DNA of 17,497 nucleotides from Ruminococcus sp. UBA4321 (lineage in GTDB: Bacteria; Bacillota; Clostridia; Oscillospirales; Ruminococcaceae): NCBI GenBank assembly GCA_002393815.1, contig DGUB01000006.1:1-17497 (forward strand). Direction: 5' to 3'. A program made the translations under genes and the position numbers. Below, piece by piece: positions 7,081 through 13,650 of this stretch (positions are counted from its first letter, which is position 1; every line of letters begins with the position of its first letter). The notes under the pieces are model-generated. The model searched no databases and had not been told where the DNA came from. It was given only the letters and a program-made list of their open reading frames with translations.

Positions 7081-9186
7081 ATGAAAAAATCTAATCGTTT
7101 CAGTCATGGTCTGGCAGGTATTCTCGCAGTCGGCGCAATGTGTGCTGCTATCCCGATGCTGTCCGGTTCTGCTGCACTCGCAGGCGATGTGAACCTTGAC
7201 GGTCAGGTCGGCGTACAGGATGTCGTTCTGCTCCAGAAATATCTGCTCAACAAGCAGAGCATTTCTCAGGAAGCTTTTAATGCTGCTGATATCAACGGTG
7301 ACGGCAAAGTCAATATCTATGACTTAATCCTGAATAAAAAGCAGGTTATCTCCGGTCAGACTCCTGAAGAACCTCAGCCGACTGAAACAGAAACTGAAAC
7401 TACCAATCCGGATGCAGACGGCGTAGTTGCTTCTATCGTTTATAATAACGCAAGCGTGGCTCTGTACGATATCAACGGCGCAGAAGTTGCCGCTTCTGAT
7501 GCAGCAAATGTGACTGTAGATGGTGCTTATGTTACCATCACCACAGCCGGTGAATATTCCGTCAGCGGTTCTTCCAGCGAAGGTCAGCTGAAAGTCAATA
7601 CTGACAATAATGCCGATGCCACTGCCGCTGTCACACTCAGCTTTGAAGACCTCACACTCTCCAACAGCAGTGTAGCTCCGGTCTATGTTGAAAATGTCGG
7701 CGATGCTGTCACAATCTCCGTAAAGAAGGGTACAACAAACACCATCTCTGACGGTACAACTCATACAGACAGCTATACCAACAGTTCCGGCGAAGTGAAG
7801 GAAATCAATTCCGCTATCTTCTCCCGCGACGACCTGAAAATCAAGGGTAAGGGTACTCTGATTGTCAACGGTAACTATCAGGACGGTCTGGTTTCCAAGA
7901 ACGACCTGAAAATCTGGAACGGTGATATTCAGGTAACAGCTGTTGATGACGGTATCCGCGGCGGTAACTCCGTCAGAATCGGTGACCCAGATACTCTGGC
8001 AGCAAACGGCGGCGACGGCGATTATTCCAACCTGAAAGTCACTGTCAAGACTTCCGCAGGCGACGGCATCAAGTCTACCGAAACCGATACAGGCAAGGGA
8101 TTTGTTACTATCAACGGCGGTACTGTGAATATTAATTCCTATGCAGACGGCATTCAGGCTGAACAGGAATTCACCATGAACGGCGGCGATGTCACAATCT
8201 ACACCTATCAGGGCAGCAACTTCGGCGGAACTTCTTCTGATACCGGTTCTACAGACCCGTGGAGCTGGGGCGGTTCCGGCGGCGGAATGGGTATGGACGG
8301 CAATGCCAACAAGACCGATATTTCCGCTAAGGGCATCAAGTCCGTTGGTCTCTACGACGAAGCAGGAACAACATGGCAGTCCGGCGGTAATCTCACCATC
8401 AACGGCGGTACACTTGTTATCGATTCTTCTGACGATGCACTCCACTGTGGTGGCGATATGAGCGTAGTCGGCGGCAATCTGACACTCTCTTCTGCTGATG
8501 ACGGTATGCATTCCGACCATAGTCTGACAATCGGTCAGGGCAGTGCCAATACATTTGATGATGTTCAGATTTATATCCCGAAGTGCTATGAAGGCGTTGA
8601 AGGCGTGACTATCAACCAGAACAGCGGTACAGTTTATATCATCTCCGGTGACGACGGCTACAATGCCGCAGGCGGTGCAGATGGTTCCGGTTCCGGCAAC
8701 ACCAATCCTTGGGGCGGCGGTATGATGAGTACTTCTTCCGGTACGCTCAACCTGAACGGCGGTTTCGTTGTTGTCAACTCTGCAAGCGGCGACCACGATG
8801 CATTTGACTCCAATGGTAATTTCACCGTAACAGGCGGTTACTACTGCGCAAACGGTCAGGAACCTATGGACTATGACGGAAGCTTCTCCAATAACGGAGG
8901 CAGTTTCATCACCATGCAGGCAGGCAATACCAACCTGACAACCAGATACAGCTTTGTAGATAATTCCGGTAACGTGATTGTTTCCTTCTTATCTGCAAGC
9001 GGCGGCGGACTCTACAGCGGTAGCAGTGCATCTGCACAGTCCGGCGGTACAGTCTCCGGCGGAACAACCGTACTCGAACAGGCTGGCGACAAGTCCGTGA
9101 CAGTTGGCGGAACACTGTCCGGCGGTCAGGCTCTGGGTCAGAGTTCTGGCGGCACTCAGCCCGGAGGTCCCGGCGGAAGAGGCTAA
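7081..9186 (+). CDS. Secreted Cthe_2159-type beta-helix carbohydrate-binding protein with N-terminal dockerin
   Basis: A 701-aa protein with a signal peptide (1-34, ending ALA) and then an immediate type I dockerin (35-91; loops D36/N38/D40/D47 and D70/N72/D74/D81). A Pro/Glu/Thr linker (93-112) leads to a long domain of repeated Gly-Asn-Asp turns. Typical pieces are SRDDLKIKGKGTLIVNG, TINGGTVNINSYADGIQAE, SSDDALHCGGDMSVVGGN and LSSADDGMHSDHSLTIG, as in the calcium-containing right-handed beta-helix family first described from Cthe_2159, which binds cellulose and polygalacturonate. Gly/Trp-rich insertions (around DPWSWGGSGGGMGMDG and NPWGGGMM) and a GGPGGRG tail may be disordered. AAAGGGG sits about nine bases before the ATG. 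It is likely displayed on a cellulosome or the cell surface; the exact ligand is unknown. A dockerin at the N terminus is less usual. Confidence 0.9.
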   Translation: MKKSNRFSHGLAGILAVGAMCAAIPMLSGSAALAGDVNLDGQVGVQDVVLLQKYLLNKQSISQEAFNAADINGDGKVNIYDLILNKKQVISGQTPEEPQPTETETETTNPDADGVVASIVYNNASVALYDINGAEVAASDAANVTVDGAYVTITTAGEYSVSGSSSEGQLKVNTDNNADATAAVTLSFEDLTLSNSSVAPVYVENVGDAVTISVKKGTTNTISDGTTHTDSYTNSSGEVKEINSAIFSRDDLKIKGKGTLIVNGNYQDGLVSKNDLKIWNGDIQVTAVDDGIRGGNSVRIGDPDTLAANGGDGDYSNLKVTVKTSAGDGIKSTETDTGKGFVTINGGTVNINSYADGIQAEQEFTMNGGDVTIYTYQGSNFGGTSSDTGSTDPWSWGGSGGGMGMDGNANKTDISAKGIKSVGLYDEAGTTWQSGGNLTINGGTLVIDSSDDALHCGGDMSVVGGNLTLSSADDGMHSDHSLTIGQGSANTFDDVQIYIPKCYEGVEGVTINQNSGTVYIISGDDGYNAAGGADGSGSGNTNPWGGGMMSTSSGTLNLNGGFVVVNSASGDHDAFDSNGNFTVTGGYYCANGQEPMDYDGSFSNNGGSFITMQAGNTNLTTRYSFVDNSGNVIVSFLSASGGGLYSGSSASAQSGGTVSGGTTVLEQAGDKSVTVGGTLSGGQALGQSSGGTQPGGPGGRG

Positions 9187-9240
9187 TCCCCGAAACTGAA
9201 TCAGCTTCATATAATTCCTTAATTCCTTTTTACTATACAG

Positions 9241-9273
9241 AAAACAGCGGCGTATCTGATATGCCGCTGTTTT
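9241..9273 (+). terminator. Rho-independent terminator after the carbohydrate-binding gene
   Basis: AAAACAGCGGC pairs with GCCGCTGTTTT (11 bp plus a TAT/ATA inner extension), GC-rich core, T-run at the end. It separates this gene from the dipeptidase promoter. Confidence 0.92.
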
Positions 9274-9289
9274 CGTATCTTACAGGGAC

Positions 9290-9318
9290 TTTACAAAATT
9301 CCGGAAATATGCTATAAT
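9290..9318 (+). promoter_or_regulatory. Promoter of the M20 dipeptidase operon
   Basis: TTTACA (9290-9295), 17-bp spacer, TATAAT (9313-9318), with TGC before the -10. The spacer holds TTCCGGAA. GGAGGAG lies just before the ATG at 9346. Confidence 0.8.
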
Positions 9319-9345
9319 AAATAAAAACTTCACGGAGGAGCTATT

Positions 9346-10668
9346 ATGCAGTATCAGAAAGAAATTCATGACTATTTACAGGCACATCAGCAGGAAATGC
9401 TTGACCTGCTCGGAAAGCTTGTCGCCGTCCGGAGCGTGCAGGGCGAAGTGCAGGAACATGCGCCGTTCGGAAGCGAACCGGCTAAGGCTTTGAAAATCAT
9501 GCTCGAAACCTGTCAGCAGTACGGCTTCACAACGGATAATGTTGATTTCTATGCCGGCAGTGCAGACCTGAACGATAAAAAGCTGGAACTCGGTATTCTG
9601 GCGCATCTGGATGTCGTGCCGGAAGGAGACGGCTGGACGCATCAGCCCTATCAGATGGAATATGAACCGGGATCCGATAAGCTTTACGGGCGCGGCACTT
9701 CTGACGACAAGGGACCTGTTGTGGCGGCTCTGTTCGCCATGAAAGCCGTCAGAGATTTGCAGATTCCTGTGAAATCCGGAGTACGGCTGATTTTTGGCAC
9801 GAATGAAGAAAACGGCTCGGAAGATTTAGCCTATTACATGAAGCACAGAACTCTTCCGCCAATGGTCTTCACACCGGACGGGGATTATCCGGTTATCAGT
9901 CTCGAAAAAGGCATGATAAGATTAAAGCTTTCAGCAGAGTTCACGGACGGAAAATCAAAAATTATGAAACTGGAAGCCGGAGAGGTTATCAATGCTGTTC
10001 CGGCTAAGGCGGAGGCAATTCCCGAAGGTCTGCATGATACTGTCAGAATAGAGGGAAAAAACGCTCACGCATCCACACCGGAACAGGGTGAAAACGCACT
10101 GACAAAACTATTACAGTTCCTGATAAATTCGCCGTTGCTTCCGGAAGGTCAGCAGACAGATATCATCCGCAAATTAGCGGAATGCTTTCCGCACGGCGAA
10201 ACAGACGGCAAATCTCTCGGAATCGCCGCCAGTGATGAACTTTCCGGCGGTCTGACGTGCGTTCTCAGCGTCATGAAAATGAATTCCACAGAGATGACGG
10301 CTTATATTGACATTCGTTTTCCGGTATGCTGTACCGGCTCTGAAATTGTGAAGAAAGTGCAGAATGCCCTTGCTCCCGTCAATGTCGAAGCTGTTCTCTG
10401 TGATGAACCTCATCATACAGATGAAAATTCTCCGTTCGTGCAGACGCTTCTGAAAGTTTATGAATCGGTCACCGGAAACAAAGGCGAATGCCTTGCTATC
10501 GGGGGCGGAACTTATGTGCATCATATTGAAGGCGGTGTCGCATTCGGTGCGACGTTCCCGGAAACGGATGTTCACATGCACGGCGCGGATGAATTCATCA
10601 AGCTGGAACACCTCATGCTCGACGCGGAAATGATGGCTCTTGCCATTACCGAACTCTGCGGAGAATAA
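9346..10668 (+). CDS. pepV: M20 family dipeptidase (PepV / Sapep-like)
   Basis: A 440-aa cytoplasmic zinc peptidase expected to hydrolyse dipeptides. The metal site is recognisable: His87 in AHLDVVP, the bridging-type Asp in GTSDDKGP (120-121), the Glu pair NEENGSED (154-155), Asp in TPDGDYPVI (about 178), and a C-terminal His in VHMHGADEF. GGGTYVHHIEGGVAFGATFP is characteristic of the PepV branch, and the central lid domain (about 190-320) is present. Length matches the family (about 440-470). The next gene starts three bases after its stop, so a two-gene operon is likely. With PepF upstream in the window it suggests peptide recycling. The assignment is secure at family level; the symbol follows the closest characterised relatives. 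Confidence 0.93.
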   Translation: MQYQKEIHDYLQAHQQEMLDLLGKLVAVRSVQGEVQEHAPFGSEPAKALKIMLETCQQYGFTTDNVDFYAGSADLNDKKLELGILAHLDVVPEGDGWTHQPYQMEYEPGSDKLYGRGTSDDKGPVVAALFAMKAVRDLQIPVKSGVRLIFGTNEENGSEDLAYYMKHRTLPPMVFTPDGDYPVISLEKGMIRLKLSAEFTDGKSKIMKLEAGEVINAVPAKAEAIPEGLHDTVRIEGKNAHASTPEQGENALTKLLQFLINSPLLPEGQQTDIIRKLAECFPHGETDGKSLGIAASDELSGGLTCVLSVMKMNSTEMTAYIDIRFPVCCTGSEIVKKVQNALAPVNVEAVLCDEPHHTDENSPFVQTLLKVYESVTGNKGECLAIGGGTYVHHIEGGVAFGATFPETDVHMHGADEFIKLEHLMLDAEMMALAITELCGE

Positions 10669-10671
10669 TGC

Positions 10672-11226
10672 ATGAAAGAATATGAATTCATCAACGCATT
10701 ACAGGCGAGTGAGACTGCTCCGGCTCTGACAGAATGGGAACAGCGTATAGCGAATGCACTGCATGAAGACGTTGTGAAAAGTGTCCGCGTCAACAGAACA
10801 AAAGATTGGATTCTTGTCAGCGTATTTCTTTTTTTGGTGATACTGTTTGCTTTCTGTGAGATAAAGGCAGAACTGGACGGCGAAGAAAGTAAACTTCTGG
10901 AATTGTCCGAATCTGTTGTTTCTGTAATCGTTTTCTTTCAGTGGATGCACAGGCATCATCATCGACCGGAAGAGGTGCAGAAATGGTACTGTTTCAAGGG
11001 CAGAATTCTGGAAAGAAATGTCAGATATACAGAAGAAATCTATGCTGATGTAACAGTCAAAAACTATGAACATTATGTAAATGTCTGCATTGATGAATTC
11101 CACGCTGTCCGGAATGTGTATCTTCCGGATAAGAACTTTGATAATATCAGTCCCGGTGATGAAATCATTGTCATGTATTATCCCGGCATGAGCGGACAGT
11201 TTTATCTGTTCGGGAAAAAAATCTGA
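10672..11226 (+). CDS. Small membrane protein, function unknown
   Basis: A 184-aa product. A soluble helical N terminus (1-44) is followed by one clear transmembrane helix (about 46-63, DWILVSVFLFLVILFAF) and a second short hydrophobic stretch (about 79-91, LSESVVSVIVFFQ). The linking loop is short and acidic. After a His-rich turn (WMHRHHHRPEE), the C-terminal ~80 residues form a beta-rich soluble domain (GRILERNVRY, YADVTVKNYEHYVNV, ISPGDEIIVMYYPG) that could be OB- or SH3-like. ATG lies three bases after the dipeptidase stop and GGAGA overlaps that gene's end, so expression is coupled. I do not recognise the family. Confidence 0.85.
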   Translation: MKEYEFINALQASETAPALTEWEQRIANALHEDVVKSVRVNRTKDWILVSVFLFLVILFAFCEIKAELDGEESKLLELSESVVSVIVFFQWMHRHHHRPEEVQKWYCFKGRILERNVRYTEEIYADVTVKNYEHYVNVCIDEFHAVRNVYLPDKNFDNISPGDEIIVMYYPGMSGQFYLFGKKI

Positions 11227-11232
11227 AAATGC

Positions 11233-11261
11233 TTGCAATCACCGGAAATTTATGCTATAAT
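11233..11261 (+). promoter_or_regulatory. Promoter of the repeat-protein/ybaK operon
   Basis: TTGCAA (11233-11238), 17-bp spacer, TATAAT (11256-11261), with TGC before the -10. The spacer contains ACCGGAAA. It lies just after the preceding stop codon. Confidence 0.8.
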
Positions 11262-11294
11262 AAAAACAGATTAAATTTTCAGGAGGTTTTCATC

Positions 11295-11627
11295 ATGGAT
11301 ATGAAAGCAAAAATGGACGAAATTATCGGCAAGGCAAAGAATGACCCCGAATTTATGAAGAAGTTCACAGAGAATCCGGTCAAGGCTGTGGAAGATGTTG
11401 TCGGCGTTGACCTGCCCGACGAACAGATGAATAAAATCATCTCCGGCGTGAAGACAAAAGCTGCCGAAGGCGTTTCCAGAGCCAAGAATGACCCCGATTT
11501 CGTTAAGAATCTGAAAGAAAATCCGGTCAAGGCTGTAGAGAGTATCACCGGCATTGACCTGCCTAATGAACAGATTAACGCGGCTGTCAAGGGCGTGAAA
11601 GACAAATTCCTCGGCGGAAAGAAATAA
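11295..11627 (+). CDS. 110-aa protein of two tandem ~49-residue repeats (Nif11/NHLP-leader-like look)
   Basis: The start at 11295 is fixed by AGGAGG (11281-11286) eight bases upstream; a farther in-frame ATG at 11229 lies upstream of the -35 and is excluded. The protein is two copies of one unit offset by 49 codons: AKNDPEFMKKFTENPVKAVE then VGVDLPDEQMNKII, and AKNDPDFVKNLKENPVKAVE then TGIDLPNEQINAAV. Each is two helices ending in a G[VI]DLP turn, with a Gly-Gly-Lys tail. The pattern DPxFxxxxxxNPxxAxxxxxGxxLP resembles Nif11/NHLP-type precursor leaders, but no Cys/Ser-rich core or modifying enzyme is visible. It may instead be a stand-alone helical protein family. It is followed two bases later by the YbaK-like gene. 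Function unknown. Confidence 0.9.
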   Translation: MDMKAKMDEIIGKAKNDPEFMKKFTENPVKAVEDVVGVDLPDEQMNKIISGVKTKAAEGVSRAKNDPDFVKNLKENPVKAVESITGIDLPNEQINAAVKGVKDKFLGGKK

Positions 11628-11629
11628 TC

Positions 11630-12118
11630 ATGCCGAAAGCTGACAAAAATGCCGAGAAAACCAATGTCATGCGGATTCTCGACCAGAAAAAGATAAATTA
11701 TAAAAGTTACTGCTATGCAGATACTTCCGCTGTCAGCGGTACGGAAGTCGCGCAGATTCTCGGACAGAATCCGGAACAGGTTTTCAAAACGCTCGTGACC
11801 GTTTCCGGAAACGGCGGACATTATGTGTTCGTGATTCCCGTCGCCGAAGAATTAGACCTTAAAAAAGCCGCGAAAGCCGTCGGAGAAAAAAGCATTGCCA
11901 TGCTCAAATCCAGAGAACTGCTTCCGCTGACGGGGTATATTCACGGCGGCTGTTCGCCGATTGGCATGAAGAAGTTTTTCACGACTGTCATTGACGAGAC
12001 AGCACAGTTATTTGATACTATCATATTCAGCGCGGGAAAAATCGGTTATCAGGTGGAAGTTTCGCCGGAAGAATTACAGAACGTTATCACGTTCACATTT
12101 GCCGATATTACAGTATAA
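11630..12118 (+). CDS. ybaK: YbaK/EbsC-type aminoacyl-tRNA deacylase (probable Cys-tRNA(Pro) editing)
   Basis: A 162-aa protein of the YbaK fold. Family members hydrolyse mischarged Cys-tRNA(Pro) in trans, in the cytoplasm. Visible landmarks are ADTSAVSGTEVAQILG (30-45), the essential-type Lys53 in VFKTLV, YVFVIPVAEELDLKKAAKAVG (65-85) and GYIHGGCSPIGMKK (102-115), the substrate-pocket loop. Length equals the usual 155-165. The ATG lies two bases after the preceding stop, so translation is coupled to the repeat protein. A strong terminator follows. Identification is firm; the exact tRNA specificity (Cys versus others in the family) is inferred. Confidence 0.93.
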   Translation: MPKADKNAEKTNVMRILDQKKINYKSYCYADTSAVSGTEVAQILGQNPEQVFKTLVTVSGNGGHYVFVIPVAEELDLKKAAKAVGEKSIAMLKSRELLPLTGYIHGGCSPIGMKKFFTTVIDETAQLFDTIIFSAGKIGYQVEVSPEELQNVITFTFADITV

Positions 12119-12120
12119 TC

Positions 12121-12157
12121 AAAAATCCGTCCGGGTTCAGATACCGGGCGGATTTTT
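12121..12157. terminator. Bidirectional terminator between convergent genes
   Basis: AAAAATCCG (12121-12129) pairs with CGGATTTTT (12149-12157), with an inner CCGG/CCGG pairing. A- and T-runs on opposite ends serve both the rightward ybaK operon and the leftward CNNM gene. Confidence 0.9.
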
Positions 12158-12165
12158 CTGTATGA

Positions 12166-13437
12166 TTACTCTTTCTCTTTTTCTCTCTGCTGTATTTCTT
12201 CATCCGTCAGACGGATGATTTCTACCTGTTCAATGCGTTTGCCGGACATTTTCATGACGCGGACTTTTAAGCCGTCGCTCTCGAAGGTATCGTCCTGACT
12301 GGGTATTTTTTCGAGTACTTCCATCACCCAGCCGCTGACAGTCATCGCCTCGAATTCGGATTCGACATCGAGGACTTCAAAGACTTTCTCGACGTTTGCC
12401 TTGCCGGAAACGACGAATGTATTTTCTCCGACTTTGGAGATTTCGCGGACGATTTCGTCATGTTCGTCCCAGATTTCGCCGACGAGTTCTTCCAGAATAT
12501 CTTCCAGAGTGACCAGTCCGACCGTACAGCCGAATTCGTCCATGACAACGGCAATATGAAGCTGCTGTTCCTGGAGTTCTTTTCGTAAATCGCTGATTTT
12601 CTTGCTTTTCGGCACGAAGATTGCCGGCTTGACGATTTCAGAAATATTGGTCTTGCTTCGGAATGCGATATTAAAGAAATCCTTGTGATACAAAATTCCG
12701 GTGATATTATCGATAGTTCCCTCATAGACGGGCAGACGCGAATAGCCAGATTCGGAAAACACTTTCGCGGCATCTTCTTTGGAAATATCTGCCGGGATGG
12801 CTTCAATATCGATTCTGGGGGTGAAGATATCGCGGACTTCCAGTTCATTGAATTCAATCGCACTGCGGATGAGTTCGCTCTCGTCCTTGTCGATGCCGCC
12901 GCCCTGTTCGGCTTCGTCTACAATGGTCAGTAATTCCTGTTCGGTAATGCCGGATTCTTCCGAAGATTTGAAAATTTTAGAAAGCAGGTTCTGCCACTGC
13001 TTGAAGATAAACGAAAACGGCGTAAGAACATAAATTAAAATATTCAGAAACGGCGCGGAAAACATGGCGATGGCTTCGGGGGATTCCTTGGCGATGGTTT
13101 TCGGAGAGATTTCGCCGAAAATCAGCAGAATCACCGTCATGACGATGGTCGAAACCGTCGCGCCTAAGTCGTTATCATTCAGAAGCCGCACAAACAGCAG
13201 CGTCGCAATCGAAGAACACAGAATATTGACAATATTATTCCCGATTAAGATAGTGGATAACAATTCGTCATATTTTTCGGACAGTTTCAGCACAAGGGCG
13301 GCTTTTTTATTGCCTTCCTCAGCTTTGTTTTTCAGCCGCACCCGGCTGACGGAATTGAATGCTGTTTCCGTTGCGGAAAAATACATCGAAAACAGAATGC
13401 AGATAATAATTATTAAAATAGAGATGCTGTCTCCCAT
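12166..13437 (-). CDS. CNNM/CorC (HlyC-CorC) family membrane protein, probable Mg2+ transport
   Basis: A 423-aa protein. The N-terminal CNNM domain has about three to four membrane helices (5-20, 60-85, 95-112, 130-147) with signature motifs SATETAF (21-27), IGNNIVNIL and GEISPKTIAKE (108-118). A CBS pair spans about 205-325 (VRDIFTPRIDIEAIP, GYSRLPVYEG, VVMDEFGCTVGLVTLEDILEELVGEI). A CorC_HlyC domain (about 335-415) closes the protein. Family members are Mg2+ (or Na+/Mg2+) transporters or efflux-related and were historically mis-called hemolysins. The ATG has an AAGGA about ten bases upstream. A leader ORF and candidate attenuator precede it, suggesting expression control in the leader. Family is certain; ion direction is not visible. 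Confidence 0.95.
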   Translation of the reverse strand: MGDSISILIIIICILFSMYFSATETAFNSVSRVRLKNKAEEGNKKAALVLKLSEKYDELLSTILIGNNIVNILCSSIATLLFVRLLNDNDLGATVSTIVMTVILLIFGEISPKTIAKESPEAIAMFSAPFLNILIYVLTPFSFIFKQWQNLLSKIFKSSEESGITEQELLTIVDEAEQGGGIDKDESELIRSAIEFNELEVRDIFTPRIDIEAIPADISKEDAAKVFSESGYSRLPVYEGTIDNITGILYHKDFFNIAFRSKTNISEIVKPAIFVPKSKKISDLRKELQEQQLHIAVVMDEFGCTVGLVTLEDILEELVGEIWDEHDEIVREISKVGENTFVVSGKANVEKVFEVLDVESEFEAMTVSGWVMEVLEKIPSQDDTFESDGLKVRVMKMSGKRIEQVEIIRLTDEEIQQREKEKE

Positions 13438-13465
13438 AAATCAAAAATCCTTTCCTGAGTCAAAA

Positions 13466-13500
13466 ATAAGCATATCATAAAGAAAAGCATGTTTGCTTAT
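13466..13500 (-). promoter_or_regulatory. Candidate attenuator hairpin between the leader ORF and the CNNM gene
   Basis: On the - strand ATAAGCA (13500-13494) pairs with TGCTTAT (13472-13466), followed by TTTTG. An internal CAT/ATG pairing is also possible. The first arm overlaps the stop codon of the 29-codon ORF and can alternatively pair locally (AAGCA-AACA-TGCTT). The stem is AU-rich, so terminator strength is doubtful. Confidence 0.4.
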
Positions 13501-13586
13501 AATCTCCGGGATTTTTTGACCGGGAAACAGCGCGGACAGACGTATAAACTTCGATACGGCGCGCCAGCGTCATCAGAATTATTCAT
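13497..13586 (-). CDS. 29-aa leader peptide / small protein with CPRC motif
   Basis: An ATG at 13586, five bases after a near-perfect AAGGAGG, opens 29 codons ending in TAA at 13497-13499. The peptide begins MNNSDDAGAPYRS, has VCPRCFP in the middle (two Cys, three Pro overall counting GAP) and a basic end, VKKSRRL. A consensus promoter lies 29 bp upstream. The CNNM gene starts 59 bp after the stop. This geometry resembles leader peptides that control transcription of a downstream gene by ribosome position; Pro-rich leaders are known for bacterial Mg2+ transporter genes (mgtL). It could equally be a free-standing zinc-knuckle-like micro-protein. The ORF is read directly; its role is inference. 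Confidence 0.6.
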   Translation of the reverse strand: MNNSDDAGAPYRSLYVCPRCFPVKKSRRL

Positions 13587-13614
13587 AGTGACCTCCTTCC
13601 TGAGTATACCTGTT

Positions 13615-13643
13615 ATTATAGCACATTTCAGGAAGAAAGTCAA
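13615..13643 (-). promoter_or_regulatory. Strong promoter of the leader ORF / CNNM gene
   Basis: Read leftward: TTGACT (13643-13638), exactly 17 bp, TATAAT (13620-13615), with TGC before the -10. It starts seven bases past the stop of the stalk protein gene. The transcript would have a leader of about 170 nt before the CNNM start. Confidence 0.85.
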
Positions 13644-13650
13644 GTATGCG

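Larger units (their letters stand above)
13452..13605. repeat. Duplicated ribosome-site segment
   Basis: TTCCTGAGT (reading ACTCAGGAA on the - strand) occurs at 13452-13460 and 13597-13605. Each copy lies in the Shine-Dalgarno region of one start: the CNNM gene and the 29-codon ORF respectively. Confidence 0.75.

Noticed and set aside
7324..8796. 490-codon open frame on the - strand opposite the carbohydrate-binding gene
   Set aside because: Cys/Ile/Val-rich product with no domains or ribosome site. It mirrors codon bias of the real gene, whose signal peptide, dockerin and beta-helix repeats are clear.
11229..11294. Upstream ATG giving a 132-codon version of the repeat protein
   Set aside because: The promoter (11233-11261) and AGGAGG (11281-11286) lie inside this extension.
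12342..13480. Alternate frames overlapping the CNNM gene
   Set aside because: The CNNM, CBS and CorC motifs are continuous in the chosen frame; the others lack ribosome sites.
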